Shown here piece after piece: positions 6,879 through 12,089 of a stretch of 12,089 nucleotides of DNA. Every line of letters starts with the position of its first letter. The first letter of the stretch is position 1. The DNA comes from Bacteroidales bacterium. Lineage in GTDB: Bacteria > Bacteroidota > Bacteroidia > Bacteroidales > UBA932. Position numbers and translations under genes: made by a program. The stretch is from positions 1-12,089 of the forward strand of contig JAFYIK010000022.1 of NCBI GenBank assembly GCA_017538685.1. Direction: 5' to 3'. Under the pieces are notes generated by a model. That model saw only the letters and a program-made list of their open reading frames with translations, searched no databases and had not been told where the DNA came from.

Positions 6879-8347
6879 ATCTTGCTTATTTTCTTCACCG
6901 GGTCGCAGGTGAGGTCCACGCCCAGTTTCTTGAAGACCTTGCGGTCAACCTCGCTGAGAAGGACCGTGCTGTGCACCTGGCAGCCTTTGAATTTCGGGAG
7001 CTGCTCGAGCGCGAGGCGGCAGCGCTCGTCTTCCACGCTCAGGATGCTGAGGGCCACCAGCACTTCGTCGGTGTGCAGACGCGGGTTGTGGCCGTGGAGG
7101 AAGTCCACCTTAGTCTTCTGGATAGGCTCTATCATCCTCTGCGGGATGAGCTTGACGCTATGGTCTATGCCGGCCAGATACTTGGTGGCATTGAGGATAA
7201 GGGCGGCGCTGGGGCCGAGCAGTTCGCTGGTCTCGGAGGTGATAAGGGTGCCGTCCTGCAGCTCGATGGCGGCGCTGGGCTTCTGGCTCTTGGCCTGACG
7301 TTCGAGGGCGGCCACCGTGCAGCGGCGGTAGTCCGTGCTAAGGCCTGCCTTCTGCATCAGCAGGAGGATCTTGTTGACCTCCGACTCGCTGGCGTCCTTT
7401 TCAACCACGTTGCACAGAGCGGCGTAGTAGCGGCGGATGATCTCGTTAAGGCCGGCCTTGCGGCAGACGTCGTCGTCGCAGATGCAGTAGCCCACCATAT
7501 TCACGCCCATATCCGTCGGGGATTTGTAAGGGCTTTCGCCATAGATGCCCGTGAAGAGCGCCTGAAGCACCGGGAAAATCTCGATGTCGCGGTTGTAGTT
7601 GATCGCCACTGCACCGTAGGCCTCGAGGTGGAACGGGTCGATCATATTCACGTCGTTCAGGTCGGCCGTCGCAGCTTCGTAGGCGAGGTTCACAGGGTGG
7701 TTCAGGGGGATGTTCCAGATGGGGAAAGTCTCGAATTTGGCATAGCCGGCCTTCACTCCCCTCTTGTTCTCCTGATAGAGCTGGCTCAGGCAGACCGCCA
7801 TCTTGCCGCTTCCCGGGCCGGGAGCCGTCACGACTACCAGCGGCCTGGATGTCTTCACATAATCGTTCTTTCCGAAGCCTTCGTCCGAATCGATCAGGGC
7901 GACGTTGTTCGGATAACCTTCTATGGTGTAGTGATAATAGACTTTGATTCCGCGTTTCTCAAGCCTCTTGCGGTAGGCCGCGGCGCTAGCCTGGCCGTTG
8001 CAGTGGGTGATAACCACCGAGCCCACATAAAGCCCGCGCTTTTCGAATTCGGCCTTAAGGCGCAGCACGTCCTCGTCGTAGGTAATGCCCAGATCTCCCC
8101 TGACCTTGTTTTTCTCGATGTCGATGGCGCTGATCACGATTATTATCTCGGCGATGTCGCTCATCGTCATCAGCATCTGCAACTTGCTGTCCGGTTCGAA
8201 ACCGGGGAGCACGCGGCTGGCGTGGAGGTCGTCGAAGAGCTTGCCTCCAAACTCCATATAGAGCTTGTCGCCGAACTGGGCGATGCGTTCCTTGATATGT
8301 TCTGACTGTATCTGACGATACTTTTCGTTGTCGAATCCTTTGAGCAT
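6875..8347 (-). CDS. DUF1846 family protein, function unknown
   Basis: 490 residues, about the usual length of the DUF1846 family. I recognise MLKGFDNEKYRQIQSEHIKE at the start, GGKLFDDLHASRVLPGF (about 34-50), ITHCNGQASAAAYRKRLEKR, the glycine-rich APGPGSGKMAVCLSQLY (165-181, Walker-A-like) and the block FPIWNIPLNHPVNLAYEAAT that follows it. The loop suggests nucleotide or phosphate binding, but no reaction is established for the family that I know of. There is no signal peptide or membrane segment, so it should be cytosolic. I chose the ATG at 8347 because it is 1 nt after the kinase stop and begins the conserved sequence; extending to 8383 would overlap the kinase by 35 nt and add 12 residues of no family character. 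Its TGA overlaps the cstA ATG. Confidence 0.85.
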   Translation of the reverse strand: MLKGFDNEKYRQIQSEHIKERIAQFGDKLYMEFGGKLFDDLHASRVLPGFEPDSKLQMLMTMSDIAEIIIVISAIDIEKNKVRGDLGITYDEDVLRLKAEFEKRGLYVGSVVITHCNGQASAAAYRKRLEKRGIKVYYHYTIEGYPNNVALIDSDEGFGKNDYVKTSRPLVVVTAPGPGSGKMAVCLSQLYQENKRGVKAGYAKFETFPIWNIPLNHPVNLAYEAATADLNDVNMIDPFHLEAYGAVAINYNRDIEIFPVLQALFTGIYGESPYKSPTDMGVNMVGYCICDDDVCRKAGLNEIIRRYYAALCNVVEKDASESEVNKILLLMQKAGLSTDYRRCTVAALERQAKSQKPSAAIELQDGTLITSETSELLGPSAALILNATKYLAGIDHSVKLIPQRMIEPIQKTKVDFLHGHNPRLHTDEVLVALSILSVEDERCRLALEQLPKFKGCQVHSTVLLSEVDRKVFKKLGVDLTCDPVKKISKI

Positions 8348-8348
8348 T

Positions 8349-10019
8349 TTAGTACTTGAAAGAGCTGCCGCCCACGAATTCACGCAGGAGTGAAGTCGAA
8401 GGAATCTCGGCGTCGGAAATAGCTATGAAGTAATGTATGAATTTCAGTAGTCTGTGCGCCTCCGCATACTCCGGGGTGTTCTTGGACACGGCCCTGAGGA
8501 TGCTGTCGGCGTGGTTGCGCAGGACAGCGAATTCCACCAGGTAGGACGAATTGAACATAACGTCCGCGTTTTCCTGATAGGGATTGATCCATTTCTCCTC
8601 GGCATCCAGCACGTTGGGCCACTGCCTGATGGTCTCGGTCGGCGAGAAGGCGCCCGCGTTGTAATCGCGGATGATGCGGCGGAGCAGGCGGTTGTCGCTG
8701 GTAGGTATGCAGTTGTGATTGTCCAGGCTGATGCTGGTGAGGGTGCTGATGAAGATGCGGAATTTGCGCTTGTCGTCCACCTTGTCCGTCAGGCGGGGAT
8801 TGAGGGCGTGGATACCCTCGATCAGGAGCACCGAACCTTCGCGCATCTTGAGCTTCTTGCCTCTGTATTCGCGCATTCCCGTTGCGAAATTGTAGGTCGG
8901 CACTTCCACTTCCTGGCCGTCCAGAATCTTCACCAGGTCGTTCTGAAGGGCTTCGTGGTCTACAGTCTCGAAGTTGTCGAAGTCGTACTGGCCGTTCGGG
9001 AGAAGCGGAGTGTCTACCCTGTTCACGAAATAATCGTCAGTACTGAACGAGATCGGCTGGAGTCCGCAAGCCTTGAGCTGCACGGAAAGCCTCTTGCAGA
9101 AGGTGGTTTTACCCGAGCTGCTCGGGCCGGTGATCAGCACGAGGTTGACTTTGTCCTCGCTGTAGTAACGGGCTTCGATCTCTTCGGCTATCTTCACTAT
9201 CTTCTTTTCCTGAAGCGCCTCCGCCACCTGGATAAGTTCGCTGGCGCCGCCCTTGCGGATCTTATGGTTAACGTCGCCCACGTTGTTGAGCTTGGTGATG
9301 ATGTTCCAGCGAAGTGCCTCTGCAAATATCTCATAGGTCTTGGGCTGGGGCACATAAGGAGTCAGCTTGGTGGGGTCGTGCCTGTCCGGGACGCGGATCA
9401 GAAGACCGTCGTGGCAGGGCATAATATCCCAGACCTTGAGGTAGCCGGCCGAAGGGAGCAGGCGTCCGTAGTAATAATCCGGCGAATCGCCGAGGAGGTA
9501 ATAGTCCGTGTAGACTTCAGGGCTGGTGTCCAGAAGCCTTACCTTGTCTATATAACCCAGTTCGCGGAAGAGCTTGATGGCCTCGCCTATCTGCACCTCC
9601 CTTCTGTGGAATTCCATATCCTCGTGCACTATCTCCCACATCATGGCCTTGATACGCTCTATGTCGTCGGGGGTCAGGGGCGCTTCGTCTTTTTTCTTGA
9701 GGTTGCAGTAGAAACCGCCTGAGAGAGGGTGCTCTATGTACACCCTGCAGCCCTGGAACACTTCGTGTGCGGCTTTGCAAAGCAGGAAGAAAAGGGAGCG
9801 CTGATACACGCGCTGTCCGCTGGATTCCGTGCCGTCCACATATTCCACGTCCCTGCTGTTGTAGACCCTGAAATTAAGGCCCTGCGAGACGTTGTTCACC
9901 TTTGCGGAGATGATCTGGTATGGCTGTTCGAATTCGAATTCCGGAAGCATTTCGAGCAGGGTCGTTCCCGCTTCGAAATCTTTGTAGGTTTGGGTGTTCT
10001 TGCAAAAAATACGGACCAT
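8349..10019 (-). CDS. Nucleoside (uridine-type) kinase with TGS/ThrRS-like N-terminal domains
   Basis: 556 residues. The N-terminus (MVRIFCKNTQTYKDFEAGTT) is a TGS domain. It is followed by a region resembling the second N-terminal domain of threonyl-tRNA synthetase (HPLSGGFYCNLKKKDEAPLT, about 97-116). From about 290 a P-loop kinase of the uridine kinase/phosphoribulokinase class begins: Walker A ITGPSSSGKTTFCKRL (296-311), ISFSTDDYFVNR (323-334) with the acidic residues of the family, and VLLIEGIHALNPRL (397-410). It is presumed to phosphorylate a nucleoside such as uridine with a nucleoside triphosphate in the cytosol; the TGS/editing-like part is of unknown role and may bind a nucleotide or RNA. 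I use the ATG at 10019; a TTG at 10058 would add 13 residues but lies on the -7 box. It heads a leftward operon with DUF1846 and cstA. Its codons 125-126 contain the only CATG found in the window. Confidence 0.9.
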   Translation of the reverse strand: MVRIFCKNTQTYKDFEAGTTLLEMLPEFEFEQPYQIISAKVNNVSQGLNFRVYNSRDVEYVDGTESSGQRVYQRSLFFLLCKAAHEVFQGCRVYIEHPLSGGFYCNLKKKDEAPLTPDDIERIKAMMWEIVHEDMEFHRREVQIGEAIKLFRELGYIDKVRLLDTSPEVYTDYYLLGDSPDYYYGRLLPSAGYLKVWDIMPCHDGLLIRVPDRHDPTKLTPYVPQPKTYEIFAEALRWNIITKLNNVGDVNHKIRKGGASELIQVAEALQEKKIVKIAEEIEARYYSEDKVNLVLITGPSSSGKTTFCKRLSVQLKACGLQPISFSTDDYFVNRVDTPLLPNGQYDFDNFETVDHEALQNDLVKILDGQEVEVPTYNFATGMREYRGKKLKMREGSVLLIEGIHALNPRLTDKVDDKRKFRIFISTLTSISLDNHNCIPTSDNRLLRRIIRDYNAGAFSPTETIRQWPNVLDAEEKWINPYQENADVMFNSSYLVEFAVLRNHADSILRAVSKNTPEYAEAHRLLKFIHYFIAISDAEIPSTSLLREFVGGSSFKY

Positions 10020-10055
10020 AGCCTGTTCTGGTTTACATATCTTTTTTCGAAAGCA

Positions 10056-10063
10056 CAAAATTA
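10056..10063 (-). promoter_or_regulatory. Bacteroidota-type -7 promoter box for the kinase-DUF1846-cstA operon
   Basis: Read on the minus strand the sequence is TAATTTTG, an exact TAnnTTTG match. It ends 36 nt before the ATG at 10019, giving a 5' leader of roughly 30 nt. No TTG at the -33 position is evident. It faces away from the box at 10076-10083, 12 nt apart. Confidence 0.55.
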
Positions 10064-10075
10064 AAAAAAACTGTG

Positions 10076-10083
10076 TAAATTTG
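10076..10083 (+). promoter_or_regulatory. Bacteroidota-type -7 promoter box for the M23 lipoprotein gene
   Basis: TAAATTTG is an exact TAnnTTTG match ending 7 nt before the ATG at 10091, so the predicted transcript start is at or within a few bases of the start codon. An A-tract (10063-10070) lies upstream. The upstream half of this promoter overlaps the oppositely directed kinase promoter. Confidence 0.6.
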
Positions 10084-10090
10084 TCTTGAT

Positions 10091-11314
10091 ATGGTAAAGA
10101 AGATAATACTCATTTTTTCCACAATCGCGCTGCTCGTTTCCTGCGGCGGACGAAACACCTCCAAAGAAGAAGAACCTATCCCTCCCATCGGCTTTCGCGC
10201 CAGCCTTTATCAGCACGACAGCACTAAAGTGAAGAGCGGGGAGACCTTCCCCGGGCTGATGACCCGTCTGGGCCTGAGCCGCTCCGACGCGAACCTCCTT
10301 TATTCGCGAAGGGACACTATGTTCAACGCGCAGAAAATGAAGGCAGGAGCGAGGGTGGATGCGTATTATACTCCTACCGATTCGCTTCCCAGACTCGAGT
10401 ATGTGGTATACAGCCACAACAAGATCAAGAAGACTGTCTTCAAGTGCACGGACTCCCTCTATATGTGGAACTATTACCGTCCCACCGAGGTCAAGGAACG
10501 CCTGCTGGATGTCACCATCCATAATTCCCTTTGGGTCGACCTTCAGGAGGAATGCGGTTCGGAGGCCATCACGGGAGCGCTCGTGGGCCAACTTTCGGAT
10601 ATCTATGCCTGGACGGTAAACTTTTTCGGACTTCGCGAGGGAGACCGTTTCCAGGTGATTTACCATCAGGTTGAGAGCGAAGGAGAACTCATATCGGTGA
10701 AGGCGGTCGACTGCTGCCGCTTTTCCCGCGGAAAGGAGGAAATCTACGCCATACACTTCGACCATAGCGGCCTGAGCGACAAGTACTACGACGACTCCGG
10801 CAAGAGCCTTCGCAAGGCCTTCCTTAAGGCGCCTTTGAAGTACAACCGCGTCAGCAGCAAGTTCACAATGCACCGCAAGCATCCCGTCACTGGCAAGGTC
10901 CGTCCGCACACCGGAGTGGACTATGCCGCCCCTTCGGGCACTCCCGTCCACGCCCTGGGCGACGGAACGGTCATCTCTGCCGGATGGACCACCACTGGCG
11001 GAGGAAATGTAATCAAGATAAAACACAACAGCACCTACACCACAGGATATCTCCACCTCAAGGGCTTTGCGAAAGGCATCAAGAAGGGCGTCAAGGTGTC
11101 CCAGGGTCAGGTAATCGGCTATGTGGGCAGCACGGGAGTCAGCACCGGTCCCCACCTGGATTTCAGAGTGTGGAAGAACGGCTCTCCCATCGATCCGCTT
11201 TCGATGAAATCCCCGGACGCGACTCCGCTTCCCGCGAAGTACAAGCCCGAGCTGGATTCTCTCTCCACCCTTTACAAAGGTATCTTCGAGAGCGGGAAAC
11301 TCCCTGCCGAATAA
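10091..11314 (+). CDS. Lipoprotein M23 family metallopeptidase (MepM/Csd3-like), variant HxD motif
   Basis: 407 residues. The N-terminus is a lipoprotein signal (MVKKIILIFSTIALLVSCGG, lipobox Cys18), so it should be lipid-anchored in the periplasm or outer membrane. A LysM/OapA-like segment (VKSGETFPGLMTRLGLS, about 47-63) and a Csd3-type N-terminal domain (SDIYAWTVNFFGLREGDRF, about 169-187) precede the LytM/M23 domain. That domain has HPVTGKVRPHTGVDYAAPSG (264-283) with the Zn ligands H273 and D277, DGTVISAG, GGGNVIKIKH, YLHLK with H322, and STGPHLDFRVWKNG. In the last motif the usual His-x-His is His355-Leu-Asp357, so the third Zn ligand would be Asp. The family cuts peptidoglycan stem-peptide crosslinks during cell-wall growth; with the Asp variant the protein could be active with altered metal binding or act as an activator. 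trmO follows after 6 nt. Confidence 0.92.
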   Translation: MVKKIILIFSTIALLVSCGGRNTSKEEEPIPPIGFRASLYQHDSTKVKSGETFPGLMTRLGLSRSDANLLYSRRDTMFNAQKMKAGARVDAYYTPTDSLPRLEYVVYSHNKIKKTVFKCTDSLYMWNYYRPTEVKERLLDVTIHNSLWVDLQEECGSEAITGALVGQLSDIYAWTVNFFGLREGDRFQVIYHQVESEGELISVKAVDCCRFSRGKEEIYAIHFDHSGLSDKYYDDSGKSLRKAFLKAPLKYNRVSSKFTMHRKHPVTGKVRPHTGVDYAAPSGTPVHALGDGTVISAGWTTTGGGNVIKIKHNSTYTTGYLHLKGFAKGIKKGVKVSQGQVIGYVGSTGVSTGPHLDFRVWKNGSPIDPLSMKSPDATPLPAKYKPELDSLSTLYKGIFESGKLPAE

Positions 11315-11320
11315 TTCCTT

Positions 11321-12034
11321 ATGGAAATCAGCCCCGTCGCGTTTTTCCGCTCCCCGCTTCCCCAGAAGTTCGGGCTTCCCCGCCAGTCCGGGTTAGTGGA
11401 AGAACTTGAAGGCCGCATAGTCTTCGAGCCCGATTTCAGGAATCCCGACGCATTGCGAGGACTGGACGGGTTTGATTATGTCTGGCTGATATGGGAATTT
11501 AATTTGAACGGTCATCCCCGACCTTCAGACAGTCATTCCCGACCAGATCGGGGATCTTTAACCGTCCGCCCTCCGCGCCTCGGCGGCAACGAGCGCGTGG
11601 GCGTATTCGCCTCCCGCTCCCCTTTCAGGCCCAATGGCCTGGGGCTGTCGTCAGTGCGCATCAAGTCCATAGATTTCGAAAAATGCGAGATCGTGGTCAC
11701 CGGCGCCGACCTTGCGGACGGCACTCCTGTTTATGATATTAAGCCGTATGTGAGATATTGCGATTCGCATCCGGAGGCGCGAAGCGGGTTCGCCGACTCA
11801 CGGCAGTGGCAGCGCCTCGAGGTGCGCGCCGCATCGCCCGAAGTCCAGTCTGCGCTTGAATCCGCCCTCGGCGAACACTCCCTTCGCGCTCTCTATGGCC
11901 TTCTCGCCGAAGACCCACGCCCAGCATTTCACGACGACCCCTCGAAGGAATACGGTCTCTCATTCGACGGTTATAACATCCGCTTCCGCGTCTCCGGATC
12001 TATCCTGACTATTATTTGTGTTCGTGGGGGCTAA
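11321..12034 (+). CDS. trmO: tRNA (N6-threonylcarbamoyladenosine37-N6)-methyltransferase TrmO (TsaA family)
   Basis: 237 residues, close to the E. coli TrmO length. The enzyme uses S-adenosylmethionine to methylate t6A at position 37 of certain threonine tRNAs. Motifs: EISPVAFFRSPLPQKFGLPR at the start, DALRGLDGFDYVWLIWEF (43-60), TVRPPRLGGNERVGVFASRS (81-100), PFRPNGLGLSSV, VYDIKPYV (137-144) and DPRPAFHDD (198-206), then KEYGLSFDGYNIRF as in the family C-terminal domain. The oddity is residues 64-80 (GHPRPSDSHSRPDRGSL) between the IWEF strand and TVRPPRLGG: they are encoded by palindromic repeat DNA and make this loop about ten residues longer than I recall for E. coli TrmO. The ATG at 11321 is 6 nt after the M23 gene, with no Shine-Dalgarno sequence, so the two are probably co-transcribed. 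Confidence 0.93.
   Translation: MEISPVAFFRSPLPQKFGLPRQSGLVEELEGRIVFEPDFRNPDALRGLDGFDYVWLIWEFNLNGHPRPSDSHSRPDRGSLTVRPPRLGGNERVGVFASRSPFRPNGLGLSSVRIKSIDFEKCEIVVTGADLADGTPVYDIKPYVRYCDSHPEARSGFADSRQWQRLEVRAASPEVQSALESALGEHSLRALYGLLAEDPRPAFHDDPSKEYGLSFDGYNIRFRVSGSILTIICVRGG
11508..11565. repeat. REP-like palindromic repeat inside the trmO coding frame
   Basis: Two direct copies GTCAT[C/T]CCCGACC (11511-11523 and 11532-11544) lie 21 nt (seven codons) apart, followed by the inverse AGATCGGGGATCT (11545-11557). ATTCCCGA (11535-11542) pairs with TCGGGGAT (11548-11555) around a 5-nt loop, with one G-T pair; ATCCCCGA of the first copy (11514-11521) is a perfect complement of the same arm. Outer ACGGT (11508-11512) and ACCGT (11561-11565) also pair. 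The form GTCATCCCCGACC...GATCGGGGATC is like intergenic palindromic repeats I know from Bacteroidota genomes, but here it is translated. Confidence 0.7.
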
Positions 12035-12063
12035 GTATCTAACATTCAAGAACTTAAACAAAT

Positions 12064-12089
12064 TAGGTCTACCATTTTCGGCAGACCTA
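12064..12089 (+). terminator. Stem-loop after trmO, probable terminator cut by the window end
   Basis: TAGGTCT (12064-12070) pairs perfectly with AGACCTA (12083-12089), with an inner CC/GG pair after one A-C mismatch and a short ATTTTC loop. It lies 29 nt after the trmO stop. The window ends at the last base of the stem, so a following T-run cannot be seen. Confidence 0.45.

Noticed and set aside
5934..7298. 454-codon open frame on the plus strand across cstA and the DUF1846 gene
   Set aside because: It is antisense to two clearly recognisable genes, is full of low-complexity Arg/His/Asp/Gly sequence and matches no family. GC-rich codons on the other strand explain its length.
6971..8305. 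444-codon open frame antisense to the DUF1846 gene
   Set aside because: Val/Ala/His-rich composition and exact coverage of a real gene in the opposite frame; a shadow of codon bias.
8454..9722. 422-codon open frame antisense to the nucleoside kinase
   Set aside because: The kinase on the other strand has Walker A and family motifs; this frame has none and the composition of a shadow.
9931..9942. Tandem GAATTCGAATTC
   Set aside because: It encodes the residues EFEFE in the kinase TGS region and is explained by the protein sequence; nothing else points to function.
10020..10058. TTG start extending the nucleoside kinase by 13 residues
   Set aside because: The TTG overlaps the -7 box on the same strand, so it would lie upstream of the transcript start; the ATG at 10019 begins the TGS domain.
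10061..11155. 364-codon minus-strand frame antisense to the M23 lipoprotein
   Set aside because: The plus-strand gene has a lipobox and M23 motifs; the antisense frame has no recognisable sequence.
11511..11546. CRISPR-like pair of direct repeats in trmO
   Set aside because: Only two imperfect 13-nt copies with an 8-nt interval, inside a conserved gene and associated with an inverted copy; this is a palindromic repeat, not an array.

Overview
The window looks like a chromosomal piece from a member of the Bacteroidota, probably a GC-rich gut-type Bacteroidales. The reasons are three -7 promoter boxes of the Bacteroidota form TAnnTTTG, the lack of properly spaced Shine-Dalgarno sequences at nearly every start, and gene types common in that group: a nucleoside kinase fused to threonyl-tRNA-synthetase-like N-terminal domains, a DUF1846 protein, a short CstA and a lipoprotein M23 peptidase. 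The taxon is an inference; there is no rRNA or other marker.

Layout. (1) 1-3926, plus strand: a tightly packed lipid operon holding the C-terminal part of a FakA/YloV fatty-acid kinase subunit, a FakB/DegV fatty-acid-binding subunit, a GNAT-like protein of unknown substrate, and PlsX. Gaps are -7, +3 and -1 nt. A strong hairpin follows, then an acyl carrier protein gene (4022-4258). (2) 4259-4441: an AT-rich spacer with a 110-nt concentric imperfect palindrome, a perfect 10-bp hairpin and the promoter of asd. (3) 4442-5449, plus: asd, aspartate-semialdehyde dehydrogenase. It overlaps tail-to-tail by 20 nt with the next, leftward operon. (4) 5430-10019, minus: nucleoside kinase, DUF1846 protein and CstA transporter, with gaps of 1 and -4 nt. 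(5) 10020-10090: a divergent promoter region. (6) 10091-12034, plus: M23 lipoprotein peptidase and TrmO (tRNA t6A37 methyltransferase). A stem-loop runs into the window edge.

How the genes work together. FakB presents a fatty acid to FakA, which phosphorylates it. PlsX interconverts acyl-phosphate and acyl-ACP, and ACP carries the chain. The first operon can therefore be read as a complete fatty-acid activation and exchange module, with an uncharacterised GNAT-like protein embedded in it. The kinase/DUF1846/CstA operon joins nucleotide salvage or sensing to uptake of a small carbon compound, but no pathway linking the three is established.

Most notable signals. The tetranucleotide CATG is almost absent (one occurrence found by eye in 12 kb), and codons before internal Met use T where C would otherwise be preferred. 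A REP-like palindromic repeat lies in frame inside trmO. A large concentric palindrome sits between acpP and asd. There is no phage, IS, CRISPR or tRNA, and no gene-free stretch longer than 300 bases.
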